DNA of 64,000 bases from Paracoccus aestuariivivens (lineage in GTDB: Bacteria; Pseudomonadota; Alphaproteobacteria; Rhodobacterales; Rhodobacteraceae), in assembly GCF_009711225.1 (NCBI RefSeq), contig NZ_WMIE01000002.1, positions 1 to 64,000 of the forward strand, in the 5' to 3' direction. Positions 54,056 through 63,188 of this stretch are shown piece by piece. Made by a program: the position numbers and the translations under genes. Every line of letters starts with the position of its first letter. Positions within the stretch are counted from its first letter, which is position 1. The notes under the pieces are model-generated. The model was not told the origin of the DNA. It saw only the letters and a program-made list of their open reading frames with translations, and did not search any database.

Positions 54056-54072
54056 GCCGTTATCGGCTCAGA
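54051..54072. terminator. Shared hairpin over the cysE and pyrD stop codons
   Basis: TCTGAGCCG / CGGCTCAGA, nine perfect pairs with loop TTAT. The left arm holds the cysE stop and the right arm the pyrD stop. There is no T-run on either side. Confidence 0.55.
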
Positions 54073-55138
54073 TCCAGTCGTTGATCCCGCTGCCTGTCAG
54101 TTCGGCAATACTGATTTTTTCGCGCGCAAGGCGATCGTCCAGTTCATGGGTGATTTGATCGGCTAGCGAAAACCCTTGATAGATCAGTGCCGAATAGATC
54201 TGGACGGCGGAGGCGCCGGCACGCAGTTTCTGCCAGGCGTCCTCGGTCGAGGAAATCCCCCCCACTCCGATAATCGGCAGACGTCCTGAGACTAGGTGGC
54301 TGAGCTTGGCCAAGACATGGGTCGATAGCTTGGTCAGCGGCGCGCCCGACAGCCCGCCCGCTTCCCCTGCATAGGTCGGACCGATGCCATTGCGCGTCAG
54401 TGTCGTGTTTGTCGCGATGATCCCGTCAACGGGCGCCGCGATGGATACCGCGGCGATATCGGCAATCCCCGCATCGTCGAGATCCGGCGCAATCTTCACA
54501 AACACCGGTGGTCGGTTGGGCAGCATGTCGCGTGCTTCAATAACGCCATCCAGCAAAGCTGCCAGCGCCTGGGGGCCCTGCAGGTCTCGCAATTTTTCGG
54601 TGTTTGGCGACGAGACATTTACCGTCAGAAAATCTGCCGAACCGCCAGCGATGCGCACCACCGATGCGAAATCCGCGCTTTTGTCCTGGCTATCCTTGTT
54701 CGCACCGATGTTCAGGCCGACCGGAATGCCTTTGGGATAGGCATTCGGGCGTCGGGACAATCGTGCGCCGATCCGCTCGGCTCCCTCATTATTGAACCCG
54801 AAGCGATTGATGATGGCGCGATCTTCGGTCAGGCGGAACAGGCGCGGCTTGGGATTGCCGGGCTGAGGACGCGGCGTTGCGGCACCAACCTCGACGAAGC
54901 CGAAGCCTGCTTTCATCAAAGCGGGCAAGGCGCGAGCGTTCTTGTCCAGCCCCGCCGCCAGCCCCACCGGATTAGGTAGATCAAGCCCTGCCAGCTTCAC
55001 CTTGAGTCGTTCCGAAGTCGCAGGCTTGCCGGGCAGCGGTGCCAGACCATATTCCAGCGCCATGATCGACAGATCATGTGACCGTTCCGGATCCAGCAGG
55101 TGCAGAGCCGAAAGGCCGAACCGTTCGATAAAGTTCAT
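54068..55138 (-). CDS. pyrD: Dihydroorotate dehydrogenase (quinone), class 2
   Basis: Membrane-associated FMN enzyme of pyrimidine synthesis that oxidises dihydroorotate and reduces quinone. The 356 residues include the N-terminal amphipathic helix region ([23 protein letters not shown]), [17 protein letters not shown], the FMN/orotate site [17 protein letters not shown] with the catalytic serine of class 2, and [17 protein letters not shown]. It overlaps the upstream DUF952 gene by four bases. Confidence 0.96.
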   Translation of the reverse strand: MNFIERFGLSALHLLDPERSHDLSIMALEYGLAPLPGKPATSERLKVKLAGLDLPNPVGLAAGLDKNARALPALMKAGFGFVEVGAATPRPQPGNPKPRLFRLTEDRAIINRFGFNNEGAERIGARLSRRPNAYPKGIPVGLNIGANKDSQDKSADFASVVRIAGGSADFLTVNVSSPNTEKLRDLQGPQALAALLDGVIEARDMLPNRPPVFVKIAPDLDDAGIADIAAVSIAAPVDGIIATNTTLTRNGIGPTYAGEAGGLSGAPLTKLSTHVLAKLSHLVSGRLPIIGVGGISSTEDAWQKLRAGASAVQIYSALIYQGFSLADQITHELDDRLAREKISIAELTGSGINDWI

Positions 55139-55467
55139 CCGAGGTCTCCGATGTCATGCCCTTCAGGGCCGAGTGCGATGGGACGTGACCAGATCACGTC
55201 GGTCGCCTCAAGAGTGCGATAAAGGTGCGGGAAAAGCGCACCCCCGCGCGAGGGCTCCCAGCGACAATCGGTCAAGGTGTCGGCATCGATTGCGAGAAGC
55301 TGCAGATCCTCGGCATTGGCGAAATGCTTGGATAGCGTTTCGGGCAACTGCTCTGCCGTTGACATGTGGATATAGCCATCGGCCAGATCGACAGGTGCAC
55401 CTGCGCTTGTGCCGTTGCGACGAAATGCCTCGAATTCCGAAGCGCGGAAGACTTTATAAATCAGCAT
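55135..55467 (-). CDS. DUF952 protein
   Basis: A 110-residue cytoplasmic DUF952 protein: [40 protein letters not shown] and [13 protein letters not shown] are family marks. The fold is related to ADP-ribosyltransferase/RNA 2'-phosphotransferase-like proteins, but no activity is established. ATG at 55467 is chosen by family length (frame open to 55569). It is coupled to pyrD through ATGA, an arrangement common in Rhodobacteraceae. Confidence 0.88.
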   Translation of the reverse strand: MLIYKVFRASEFEAFRRNGTSAGAPVDLADGYIHMSTAEQLPETLSKHFANAEDLQLLAIDADTLTDCRWEPSRGGALFPHLYRTLEATDVIWSRPIALGPEGHDIGDLG

Positions 55468-55591
55468 GGCTGGGTTCTTGCGCCCGAGCCACTCCGGCGT
55501 CAAGCGCGAACACGACGGCATCGTCAGTTGACGCTTCGCACGCCTTCCCTGAAGCTGCCTCTTGTCCAAACATCGGTGACGAGAGGTGACT

Positions 55592-57193
55592 ATGAAACGC
55601 TGGCTTTTGGTCTCGGGGGCGAGTCTTGCCCTTGGTGCGGGTGCCGCACATGCGGATTACACGCTGCACATCCTGCATATCAATGATTTCCACAGCCGCA
55701 TGGAGCCGATCAACAAGTTCGACGCGACCTGCGATGCGGAAACCGAGGCCAAGAACGAATGCTTTGGCGGGGTTGCACGTCTTGCGACCAAGATTAGCGA
55801 GATGCGAGACCAACTGAAAGCCGACGGCCAGAATGTGATCGTTCTGGACGCGGGCGACCAGTATCAGGGCAGCCTTTATTACACGACCTATAAGGGCAAG
55901 GACACGGTCGAGTTCATGAACGCCATCGGCTTCGATGCCATGGCGGTCGGGAACCACGAGTTCGACGATGGACCCGCCGGGCTGCAAGTCCTGGCCGAGG
56001 GTGCCAGATTCCCCATCATATCGGGAAATCTGGACTTGTCGCAGTCGCCTGAGCTCAAGGGCAAGGTGGGAGACGTCCTGACCTTGGATGTCGGAGATGA
56101 GAAGATCGGAATTGTCTCTGCTCTGGCGATGGACACACCCGAAACGGCCTCGCCGGGTGACAAGGTTATTTTCCAGGACGACATGGACAGCCTCAAGGCT
56201 GATGTTCAGCAATTGACGGATGCGGGCGTGACCAAGGTCATCGCGCTGACCCACGAAGGTTACAAGCGCGATCAGGAGCTCGCAGCTGGGGTGCCGGGAC
56301 TGGATGCGTTGATCGGTGGTCACAGCCATACGCTGCTGGGCGATATGGAAGGGGCCGAAGGACCGTATCCCACGATGGTCAAAGGTGCGGACGGCGCCGA
56401 GGTTCCGGTCGCGACCGCCTACGCCTATGGCAAGTATCTGGGACACCTGACGCTGACTTGGGATGACAACGGCAAGCTGACCAAAGCCGAAGGCCAACCG
56501 ATCCTGCTGGATAGTTCGGTCACGCAGGACCCCACTATTGCTGCGCGGGTCAAAGAGATGGGCGCGCCGATCGAGGAACTGAAGCAGAAGCTTGTCGCGG
56601 AAATCAAGGCACCAATTGACGGTAGTCGTGACAGTTGCCGTCAGCGGGAATGCGAGATGGGCAACGTGGTTGCAGATGCCATGCTGATGCGGGTCAAGGA
56701 CCAGGGTATCAGCATCGCTATCGCGAATGGCGGTGGGCTTCGCGCCTCGATTGACGCTGGACCTGTGACCATGGGTGAGGTTCTGTCCGTTCTGCCGTTC
56801 CAGAACACCCTGTCGACCTTTCAGTTGAAAGGTGCGGATGTGGTTGCGGCGCTCGAGAACGGGGCAAGCCAGTTCGAGGAAAAGGCCGGACGATTTGCTC
56901 AGGTCGGCGGGCTGAAATACACGGTTGATCCCGCCGCCGAAGCGGGCAAGCGGATCTCGGATGTTCAGGTCAAGGATGGAGACGGATGGAAGTCCATCAA
57001 TCCGTCCGAAACCTACGGCGTCGTGTCCAACAACTACATGCGTTCCGGAGGGGACGGCTACAAGGTGTTCGCCGCCAATGGAACGAGCGCTTACGATTTC
57101 GGTCCCGATCTGGCCGATGTGCTGGCCGAGTTTCTGGCCAAGGCCGGTCCGAACTTTGCCCCTGTGATTGATGGGCGGATCACCGTCAAATAG
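55592..57193 (+). CDS. Secreted 5'-nucleotidase / UshA-family metallophosphoesterase
   Basis: Periplasmic 533-residue protein with a signal peptide (LVSGASLALGAGAAHA), an N-terminal calcineurin-like phosphoesterase domain (LHILHINDFHSRMEP, LDAGDQYQGS, GNHEFDDGP, GGHSHTLLGD) and a C-terminal 5'-nucleotidase domain with NGGGLRASIDAG and YMRSGGDGYKVF. It dephosphorylates external nucleotides for salvage of nucleosides and phosphate. One Cys pair (RDSCRQRECEM) may form a disulfide. ATG at 55592 follows GAGAGG; a GTG at 55586 is also in frame. It converges on the ArsR gene. Confidence 0.93.
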   Translation: MKRWLLVSGASLALGAGAAHADYTLHILHINDFHSRMEPINKFDATCDAETEAKNECFGGVARLATKISEMRDQLKADGQNVIVLDAGDQYQGSLYYTTYKGKDTVEFMNAIGFDAMAVGNHEFDDGPAGLQVLAEGARFPIISGNLDLSQSPELKGKVGDVLTLDVGDEKIGIVSALAMDTPETASPGDKVIFQDDMDSLKADVQQLTDAGVTKVIALTHEGYKRDQELAAGVPGLDALIGGHSHTLLGDMEGAEGPYPTMVKGADGAEVPVATAYAYGKYLGHLTLTWDDNGKLTKAEGQPILLDSSVTQDPTIAARVKEMGAPIEELKQKLVAEIKAPIDGSRDSCRQRECEMGNVVADAMLMRVKDQGISIAIANGGGLRASIDAGPVTMGEVLSVLPFQNTLSTFQLKGADVVAALENGASQFEEKAGRFAQVGGLKYTVDPAAEAGKRISDVQVKDGDGWKSINPSETYGVVSNNYMRSGGDGYKVFAANGTSAYDFGPDLADVLAEFLAKAGPNFAPVIDGRITVK

Positions 57194-57212
57194 TCGGTAG
57201 CTTTCGGGCCGA

Positions 57213-57572
57213 TCAGGGCTGCTCGTCCGGATCTGGATGGGCAGCCTCAAGTTCGGTCAGCAGAAAACGCTCGAAATCGTCCAGATCGACGGGTTCGAAT
57301 TGTCCGAAACCCTGCATCCAGACCGAAGCGCTGCGTAACCCTTCGGGCTCGAGTTTGCACCAGATGATCCTGCCGCGGCGCTCCTGTCCGATCAGGCCCG
57401 CCGCGACGAGGACTGCCAGATGCTTGGAGATAGCGGCCAGACTGACCTCGAACGGAGCCGCGACATCGGTCACCGACATGTCGTCTTCCAGCAGCATGCC
57501 AAGGATCGCCCGACGCGTCGGATCGGCTAAGGCGGCGAAAATCGTGTCCAGATTGGGGTTCTGTGGGGCCAT
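57213..57572 (-). CDS. ArsR-family transcriptional regulator
   Basis: A 119-residue winged-helix regulator: IFAALADPTRRAILGMLL, the recognition helix region VSLAAISKHLAVLVAAGLI and the wing RRGRIIWCKLEPEGL. The Cys-containing metal motif of ArsR/SmtB sensors (ELCVCDL) is absent, so it belongs to the non-metal group often paired with SRPBCC proteins; no such gene is adjacent. It is divergent from atpI over about 185 bases. Confidence 0.9.
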   Translation of the reverse strand: MAPQNPNLDTIFAALADPTRRAILGMLLEDDMSVTDVAAPFEVSLAAISKHLAVLVAAGLIGQERRGRIIWCKLEPEGLRSASVWMQGFGQFEPVDLDDFERFLLTELEAAHPDPDEQP

Positions 57573-57700
57573 CAAAGCTTACTTAACTGATGGGTTGAAT
57601 ATTGGCCTTTGTGCGTCGAGGCTTCAAGAGCGGTCGGGCATGGTTCGAAGATTGCGCTAAATGGCGTGATTACAGTATGTTGTGATGAACTCCTCGTTGC

Positions 57701-57729
57701 TTGACTTGAACGGCTGCAGCACCTATCAC
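57701..57729 (+). promoter_or_regulatory. Candidate promoter of the F0 ATP synthase operon
   Basis: TTGACT (57701-57706), 17-bp spacer, TATCAC (57724-57729), 28 bases upstream of the atpI start. It is a good sigma-70 match in this high-GC context. Confidence 0.6.
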
Positions 57730-57757
57730 CGCGCCAACCGATAACGGGGGTGTGAGC

Positions 57758-58102
57758 ATGGCCGAAGATGACGACCATGATACCGCACGTGCCCGGGACG
57801 CCGAGCGGTTGCGGCAGCTTGAAGCCAAACTGGGCGACAGGGCGGCAAAGGAACCGGGTTCGCGCGGTGAGGAACATTTCAGCCAGGCCAATATGGCGTG
57901 GCGCATGGTGACCGAGCTTGTGGCCGGATTGGGCATAGGGTTCGGGATCGGATTTGGGCTGGACTATTTGTTCGGCACGACGCCGCTTCTGATGGTTGTC
58001 TTCGTCCTGCTGGGCCTGGCGGCCGGGATCAAGACGATGATGCGGACGGCGAAAGAAATAGGCAGTGCACCGGGGAAACCCGGCGACGACAAGGGTGAAT
58101 GA
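57758..58102 (+). CDS. atpI: ATP synthase protein I (AtpI)
   Basis: A 114-residue accessory protein at the head of the F0 operon, thought to assist c-ring assembly. A charged N-terminal half ([25 protein letters not shown]) is followed by two hydrophobic helices ([19 protein letters not shown] and [15 protein letters not shown]), the AtpI/AtpR pattern of Alphaproteobacteria. ATG at 57758 is preferred over GTG at 57752 by spacing from GGGGG. It overlaps atpB by four bases. Confidence 0.92.
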   Translation: MAEDDDHDTARARDAERLRQLEAKLGDRAAKEPGSRGEEHFSQANMAWRMVTELVAGLGIGFGIGFGLDYLFGTTPLLMVVFVLLGLAAGIKTMMRTAKEIGSAPGKPGDDKGE

Positions 58103-58857
58103 CGATGGCGGTGACAGAAGAAGAAGTTGAAGGTCTGGTATTCCACCCGATGGACCAGTTCATCATCAAGCCGCTGTTCGGCGGTGGTGACGTTCATTGG
58201 TTCACGCCGACCAACGCGACGCTGTGGATGGCTCTTGCCGCTCTGTGCATCATCGGACTTCTGGTCTTTGGTACGCGTGGCCGCGCCATCATTCCGAACC
58301 GCCTGCAGTCGATTGCCGAACTGCTTTACGGCATGGTTCACAAGATGGTCGAGGACGTCACGGGCAAGGACGGCCTGAAGTACTTTCCCTATGTGATGAC
58401 GCTGTTCTGCTTCATCCTGTTCGCGAACTTCCTGGCGCTGCTGCCGAAATCCTTCTCGTCGACCTCGCATATCGCCGTGACCGCCACTCTGGCGCTTCTG
58501 GTGTTCGTCGGTGTCACCGTTCTGGGCTTCGTCAAGAACGGCACGCATTTCCTCGGCCTGTTCTGGGTCAGCTCGGCACCGTTGGCGCTGCGTCCGGTCC
58601 TGGCCGTGATCGAACTCATCTCGTATTTCGTGCGCCCGGTCAGCCACTCGATCCGACTTGCGGGCAACGTCATGGCCGGTCACGCGGTGATCAAGGTGTT
58701 CGCCGCCTTCGCCGCTGTCGCTGCTATCGCCCCGGTCTCGATCGTCGCGATCACCGCTATGTATGGCCTCGAAGTGCTCGTCGCACTGATCCAGGCCTAT
58801 GTCTTCACCATCCTGACCTGCGTCTATCTGAAGGACGCCCTGCATCCGGGGCACTAA
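58099..58857 (+). CDS. atpB: ATP synthase F0 subunit a
   Basis: Proton-channel subunit a, 252 residues with five or six membrane helices. The essential arginine lies in [19 protein letters not shown], and the C-terminal helix [26 protein letters not shown] is conserved. Coupled to atpI (ATGA). Confidence 0.97.
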   Translation: MTMAVTEEEVEGLVFHPMDQFIIKPLFGGGDVHWFTPTNATLWMALAALCIIGLLVFGTRGRAIIPNRLQSIAELLYGMVHKMVEDVTGKDGLKYFPYVMTLFCFILFANFLALLPKSFSSTSHIAVTATLALLVFVGVTVLGFVKNGTHFLGLFWVSSAPLALRPVLAVIELISYFVRPVSHSIRLAGNVMAGHAVIKVFAAFAAVAAIAPVSIVAITAMYGLEVLVALIQAYVFTILTCVYLKDALHPGH

Positions 58858-58915
58858 GCCCCGGACCGCAATCAGGTAATTCGAAACCCTTTCCAAAGCC
58901 TCAAGGAGCATGAAT

Positions 58916-59149
58916 ATGGAAAATCTGGGTCAACTGGGACAGTACCTCGGCGCCGGTCTGGCTTGCATCGGTATGGCTGGCGCAGCCATGGGTGTGGGCA
59001 ACGTTGCTGGCAACTACCTGTCGGGCGCCCTGCGCAACCCGTCGGCTGCTGCTTCGCAAACCGCCACGCTGTTCATCGGCATGGCCTTCGCCGAAGCTCT
59101 GGGCATCTTCTCGTTCCTGGTCGCTCTGCTTCTGCTGTTCGCAGTCTGA
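58916..59149 (+). CDS. atpE: ATP synthase F0 subunit c
   Basis: The proteolipid subunit, 77 residues, two helices: [24 protein letters not shown] and [27 protein letters not shown], with the proton-carrying Glu60 in FAEALG and the polar loop RNPSAAA. No sodium-binding signature is present. ATG at 58916 fits the AAGGAG spacing better than ATG at 58910. Confidence 0.97.
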   Translation: MENLGQLGQYLGAGLACIGMAGAAMGVGNVAGNYLSGALRNPSAAASQTATLFIGMAFAEALGIFSFLVALLLLFAV

Positions 59150-59225
59150 TCCTTTGCCATCCTTGCGGTTGGGTGGGGGCGTGATGCGCCCACCCGATTG
59201 TGAAACGACCGGCATGGGGTAGGAA

Positions 59226-59864
59226 ATGTTCAGCCTGTTGCAACAGACCGCGCCTGTCGTGGTCGAACACTCAGAAACGGTGACTCACACCGAGACCGCC
59301 CAAGCAGCGGCGCACGGTGCTGACGCGGCCCATGCCGCAGCTGATGCTGCGCATGGTGCCAGCAACGCTGGCATGCCGCAGTTGGACATCAGCACGTTCG
59401 GCAACCAGATTTTCTGGCTGCTCGTCGTTCTGGCCGTGATCTACTGGGTTCTGTCGCGTGTGGCTCTGCCGCGTATCAGCGGTGTTATCAGCGATCGTCA
59501 GGGCGCCATCACCGGCGATTTGATGGCCGCCGAGGAGTTCAAGCAGAAAGCCAAGGACGCCGAAGCTGCCTATGACAAGGCGCTGGCGGATGCCCGTGCC
59601 GAAGCGAACAAGATCATCGCTGCCAACAAGGCCGAGATCCAGAAAGAGCTCGACGCGGCTATCGCTCATGCCGATGCCGAAATCGCTGCTCGTGCTGGTG
59701 AGTCCGAGAAACGCATCGGCGAGATCCGTGCGTCGGCTGTCGAAGATGCCCGCAGCGTCGCTCGCGACGTGACCGAGGCTCTGGTGCAGTCGTTTGGTGG
59801 CAATGTCGATCAGAACCTGATCAACGATGCCGTCGACCAGCGGCTGAAGGGGGCACTGCAATGA
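59226..59864 (+). CDS. atpF': ATP synthase F0 subunit b'
   Basis: Peripheral-stalk subunit b', 212 residues. One membrane helix (QIFWLLVVLAVIYWVLSRVAL) and a long helical stalk with LPRISGVISDRQGAITGDLMAAEEFKQKAKDAE. The N-terminal 45 residues are an unusual Ala/His-rich extension (AAAHGADAAHAAADAAHGAS) before the helix, which shorter homologues lack. Coupled to atpF by ATGA. The b'/b pair is typical of photosynthetic-lineage and related Alphaproteobacteria. Confidence 0.95.
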   Translation: MFSLLQQTAPVVVEHSETVTHTETAQAAAHGADAAHAAADAAHGASNAGMPQLDISTFGNQIFWLLVVLAVIYWVLSRVALPRISGVISDRQGAITGDLMAAEEFKQKAKDAEAAYDKALADARAEANKIIAANKAEIQKELDAAIAHADAEIAARAGESEKRIGEIRASAVEDARSVARDVTEALVQSFGGNVDQNLINDAVDQRLKGALQ

Positions 59865-60415
59865 AACGTCTGAGCCTTCTTTTTGTCCTGCTCGCCAGCC
59901 CCGCATTCGCGGCGTCTGGTCCGTTCTTCTCGCTGCGGAATACGGATTTCGTCGTTACCCTGGCATTCCTGCTGTTCATTGCGATCCTGGTTTACTACCG
60001 GGTTCCGCAACTGGTCGGCGGGTTGCTGGACAAGCGCGCCGAATCGATCCGTAATGATCTTGCCGAAGCTCGTCGCCTGCGCGAAGAAGCCCAGGAGATC
60101 TATGCGAACTATGAACGTCGTCAGCGCGAAGTGAAATCGCAGGCGGCTGACATCGTCGCCAATGCCAAGCGCGAAGCCACCATCGAGGCCGAAAAGGCCA
60201 AGAACGCACTGAAAGTCTCGATCGAACGCCGCCTTAAAGCGGCCGAAGATCAGATCGCTGGTGCCGAGGCAGATGCGGTTCGTGCCGTGCGTGACCGTGC
60301 GATCCAGACGGCCATTGCGGCTGCGACCGAGATCCTTGGTAAGCAGGCAACTGCGGCCGAGCGTAGCTCTGGCATCGACAAGGCGATCGATGACGTCGCC
60401 CGTCGCCTGAACTGA
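59861..60415 (+). CDS. atpF: ATP synthase F0 subunit b
   Basis: Peripheral-stalk subunit b, 184 residues: an N-terminal signal-like segment (MKRLSLLFVLLASPAFAASG), a membrane helix (FVVTLAFLLFIAILVYYRVP) and a coiled-coil stalk (RRLREEAQEIYANYERRQREVKSQA). Last gene of the F0 operon; a strong terminator follows 45 bases later. The F1 genes are not in this window. Confidence 0.96.
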   Translation: MKRLSLLFVLLASPAFAASGPFFSLRNTDFVVTLAFLLFIAILVYYRVPQLVGGLLDKRAESIRNDLAEARRLREEAQEIYANYERRQREVKSQAADIVANAKREATIEAEKAKNALKVSIERRLKAAEDQIAGAEADAVRAVRDRAIQTAIAAATEILGKQATAAERSSGIDKAIDDVARRLN

Positions 60416-60460
60416 AGAACGATAAGGGCCGATCAATCGGTCCAACGGACAGTGACCTGA

Positions 60461-60487
60461 CCCCGGATGGCAACATCCGGGGTTTTT
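60461..60487 (+). terminator. Intrinsic terminator of the F0 operon
   Basis: CCCCGGATG-GCAA-CATCCGGGG, nine perfect pairs, followed by TTTTT. Confidence 0.95.
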
Positions 60488-60516
60488 CTGTATCCGCCCT
60501 CAAGGTGCCAATGAAA

Positions 60517-60540
60517 AAGGGCCGGCGAATGCCAGCCCTT
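60517..60540 (-). terminator. Intrinsic terminator of the OmpA-family gene
   Basis: AAGGGC-C-GGC-GAAT-GCC-A-GCCCTT, nine pairs with one mismatch. On the minus strand it runs into TTTTTCAT. Confidence 0.8.
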
Positions 60541-60563
60541 CTGTTAGGCATCTGATATCGGGA

Positions 60564-61220
60564 TCAGGTGTTCGGGATGATCAGGATCTCGACGCGACGG
60601 TTCTGCGCACGACCAGCCGTGGTGTCGTTGGACGCCACCGGAGCCGAGGCTCCGCGACCCGTCGTGGTCAGGCGCGAGGTCGATACACCGCCAGCCGACA
60701 GGATACCCGAGACCGAACGGGCGCGGCGCTCGGACAGGTCCTGATTGTAGGCTGCCGAGCCGGTGCTGTCGGTGTGACCGATCACCTGAATGCGGCTGTT
60801 CGGATACTGGTTCAGGTTCTGCGCAATCGTGTACAGATCGTTCTGGCCTTGTGCGCCGACTGCTGCCGAATCCGTCGCGAACAGGGTCGATTCCGGCATG
60901 ACGACGGTCAGGAACTTGCCGTTGTTCACGATGCGGATGTTGGGATTGTTCAGCGATTGTTGCAGGGCTTTCTGCTGCTGATCAAGGATCGAGCCACCGA
61001 CTGCGCCCGCAGTCGCGCCGATGACCGCGCCCTTGATCGCATTTTCGCGGCTTTCGCCTGCGCCGATCAGACCGCCGACGACCGCGCCGGCAACTGCGCC
61101 CTGTTGGGCTTTGCTCATGCCGCCGGTGGTCGGATTGCCATAGGGGTCGGTCGTGGTTGCACAGGCACCAAGGGCAAGTACACCGGTCGTGGCAAGAAGC
61201 AGAGAGAAACGGGTATTCAT
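60564..61220 (-). CDS. OmpA/YiaD-family outer-membrane lipoprotein
   Basis: A 218-residue lipoprotein (lipobox LALGAC, Cys20). A glycine-zipper segment (GAVAGAVVGGLIGAGESRENAIKGAVIGATAGAVGGSI) precedes the peptidoglycan-binding OmpA C-terminal domain (IQVIGHTDSTGSAAYNQDLSERRARSV and GRAQNRRVEILI). It resembles E. coli YiaD and anchors the outer membrane to the wall. The start at 61220 is set by the signal peptide (frame open to 61466). Divergent from nth; the 244-base gap holds a GACAAA-N6-TTTGTC repeat (61358-61375) of unknown meaning. Confidence 0.92.
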   Translation of the reverse strand: MNTRFSLLLATTGVLALGACATTTDPYGNPTTGGMSKAQQGAVAGAVVGGLIGAGESRENAIKGAVIGATAGAVGGSILDQQQKALQQSLNNPNIRIVNNGKFLTVVMPESTLFATDSAAVGAQGQNDLYTIAQNLNQYPNSRIQVIGHTDSTGSAAYNQDLSERRARSVSGILSAGGVSTSRLTTTGRGASAPVASNDTTAGRAQNRRVEILIIPNT

Positions 61221-61464
61221 TTTATTATGCCTTTCCTTCTCGGGCGATCGGACGCCGCCTGTCCTAACGACGCTGCCGGTCCCACCTCTGGACCGGCGCC
61301 GATGCCCAAACGTGGTGACAATGGCACGGGTTCCTGAGCAACTCCACAGGAAGACGTGACAAATTCGTGTTTGTCGTGACCAAATGCGCGCGTTTCCGGT
61401 TGGCTGCGCGACGTCCATGCGTTCAGTGCTTGAACTGTGGGGCTGCGCGAGGCATCTGATCGCC

Positions 61465-62133
61465 ATGGCCCGTTCACCCGCTTCCAGAACCCCCGCTGCC
61501 TTGCCCTATGGCACGCAGGTCGAGATCTTTTCGCGTTTCCGCGAGGCGAACCCGTCTCCGGTGACGGAACTTGAATATGTCAATGCCTTCACCCTGTTGG
61601 TCGCCGTCGCGATGTCGGCGCAATCGACCGATGTGGGCGTGAACAAGGCGACGAAGGACCTGTTTCGCAGGGTCACGACACCGCGCCAGATGCTGGATCT
61701 GGGGCTTGAGGCGCTGACCGACGAAATCAAGACCATTGGTCTGTTCCGCCAAAAGGCCAAGAACGTCATCGCGCTGTCGCAACGGCTGGTCGACGAATTC
61801 GGCGGTGAGGTTCCGCAATCCCGCGCCGCGCTGATGTCGCTGCCCGGTGTCGGGCGCAAGACCGCGAATGTGGTCCTGAACAGCACCTTCAATTTTCCCG
61901 CGCAGGCGGTCGATACGCATATCTTCCGCGTTGGTAACCGCACCCGGATTGCTCCGGGTCGCGATGTCGATGCCGTTGAACGCGCGATCGAGGACAATGT
62001 CCCCGCCATGTTCCAGCAGAACTGCCACCACTGGTTGATCCTGCACGGACGCTATGTCTGTCAGGCGCGACGTCCGCGCTGCAAGATCTGCCCCATCGAA
62101 GACCTCTGTCCCTTTGAGGAGAAAACCGAATGA
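61465..62133 (+). CDS. nth: Endonuclease III
   Basis: Base-excision repair DNA glycosylase/AP lyase, 222 residues. Helix-hairpin-helix LPGVGRKTANVVLN with catalytic Lys, the catalytic Asp in AVDTHIFRV, and the [4Fe-4S] ligands CQARRPRCKICPIEDLC near the C terminus. ATG at 61465 (MARSPASRTPAALPYG) is chosen by family length. Overlaps the kinase gene by four bases. Confidence 0.97.
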   Translation: MARSPASRTPAALPYGTQVEIFSRFREANPSPVTELEYVNAFTLLVAVAMSAQSTDVGVNKATKDLFRRVTTPRQMLDLGLEALTDEIKTIGLFRQKAKNVIALSQRLVDEFGGEVPQSRAALMSLPGVGRKTANVVLNSTFNFPAQAVDTHIFRVGNRTRIAPGRDVDAVERAIEDNVPAMFQQNCHHWLILHGRYVCQARRPRCKICPIEDLCPFEEKTE

Positions 62134-63131
62134 CGACCCCTTATGTGATCGGGATCGGCAATGCGATCATGGACGTGATCGCGCCCACCTCGGATGCAAG
62201 CCTTGCGCGCCTTGGCATCGAAAAGGGGATCATGCAGTTGATCGACCGCGACCGGGCCGAGGTTCTGACCGGCGCGCAGGCCGCCGAGAATGAAAAATCC
62301 CGTCTGGTTCCCGGTGGTTCGGTCGCGAACACGCTGGCAGGTCTTGGCATGATGGGGCTGCGCACCGCCTTTATCGGACGCGTCGCGGGCGATCCGCTGG
62401 GCCTGTCCTATGCTGAGCAGACCGAGGCATCGGGTACCGTTTTCGTCAACCCGCCCGTCGCGGGTGAGGTGCTGCCGACCTCGCGTTCGATCATTTTCGT
62501 GACGCCCGATGGCGAGCGGTCGATGAACACCTATCTGGGCATCTCGGCCGAGTTGGGCACCGATGACGTGAACCCCGCGACCTTCAGCGGCGCGGATTGG
62601 CTGTTCCTTGAAGGCTATCTCTTCGACAAGGACATGGGCAAAGCGGCCTTCTTGAAAGCTGCCGATGCCTGCCACAAGGCGGGCGGTCAGGCGGGCATCG
62701 CGCTTTCCGACCCGTTCTGCGTCGACCGCCACCGCGATGGTTTCCGCCGTCTGGTCGCCGGTCCGATGGATTACGTGATCGGCAATGTCCATGAATGGAC
62801 CTCGCTTTATCAGGTCACCGATCTTGAGGAAGCGCTGCGTCTGGCAAGCGCCGATTGCGGCACGGTGATCTGCACCCGCTCGGGCGAGGATGCGATCCTG
62901 ATCCGTGGCGATGAACGCGTGACCGCCCCGGTGAACCGCATCGTTCCGGTCGACGCGACCGGCGCGGGTGACCAATTTGCTGCCGGGCTGATCTATGGAC
63001 TTGCGACTGGCGCGCCTTTGGCGGTCGCGGGGCGTATGGGTTGCATCGCCGCCGCCGAGGTCATCGGCCATGTCGGTGCACGTCCTGAAAGCGATCTGAA
63101 GACCGCTTTCCGCGCCGAAGGGCTGATCTGA
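62130..63131 (+). CDS. Adenosine kinase-like PfkB-family kinase
   Basis: A 333-residue ribokinase-family protein with GIGNAIMDVIAP, VPGGSVANTLAGLGMMGLRTAFIGRVAGDPLG and DATGAGDQFAAGLIYG (catalytic Asp). The pattern is that of alphaproteobacterial adenosine kinases, which return adenosine to AMP, for example after S-adenosylhomocysteine breakdown. Exact substrate is inference. Coupled to nth (ATGA); a strong terminator follows. Confidence 0.88.
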   Translation: MTTPYVIGIGNAIMDVIAPTSDASLARLGIEKGIMQLIDRDRAEVLTGAQAAENEKSRLVPGGSVANTLAGLGMMGLRTAFIGRVAGDPLGLSYAEQTEASGTVFVNPPVAGEVLPTSRSIIFVTPDGERSMNTYLGISAELGTDDVNPATFSGADWLFLEGYLFDKDMGKAAFLKAADACHKAGGQAGIALSDPFCVDRHRDGFRRLVAGPMDYVIGNVHEWTSLYQVTDLEEALRLASADCGTVICTRSGEDAILIRGDERVTAPVNRIVPVDATGAGDQFAAGLIYGLATGAPLAVAGRMGCIAAAEVIGHVGARPESDLKTAFRAEGLI

Positions 63132-63148
63132 ACCCATCCGCGAATGGA

Positions 63149-63181
63149 AAAAGGGCAGGGGCCTAGCGCCTCTGCCCTTTT
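63149..63181. terminator. Bidirectional terminator, adenosine kinase / fadJ
   Basis: AAAGGGCAG / CTGCCCTTT with an inner GGGGC-CTA-GCGCC pairing, bounded by A- and T-runs, between convergent genes. Confidence 0.9.
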
Positions 63182-63188
63182 GCTTTTC

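Noticed and set aside
55454..57250. A 598-codon minus-strand frame.
   Set aside because: Antisense to the 5'-nucleotidase gene, whose motifs and signal peptide are clear.
61358..61375. GACAAA-N6-TTTGTC as a regulator site between ompA-like gene and nth.
   Set aside because: Short repeats of this kind are expected by chance; no second copy or known motif match.
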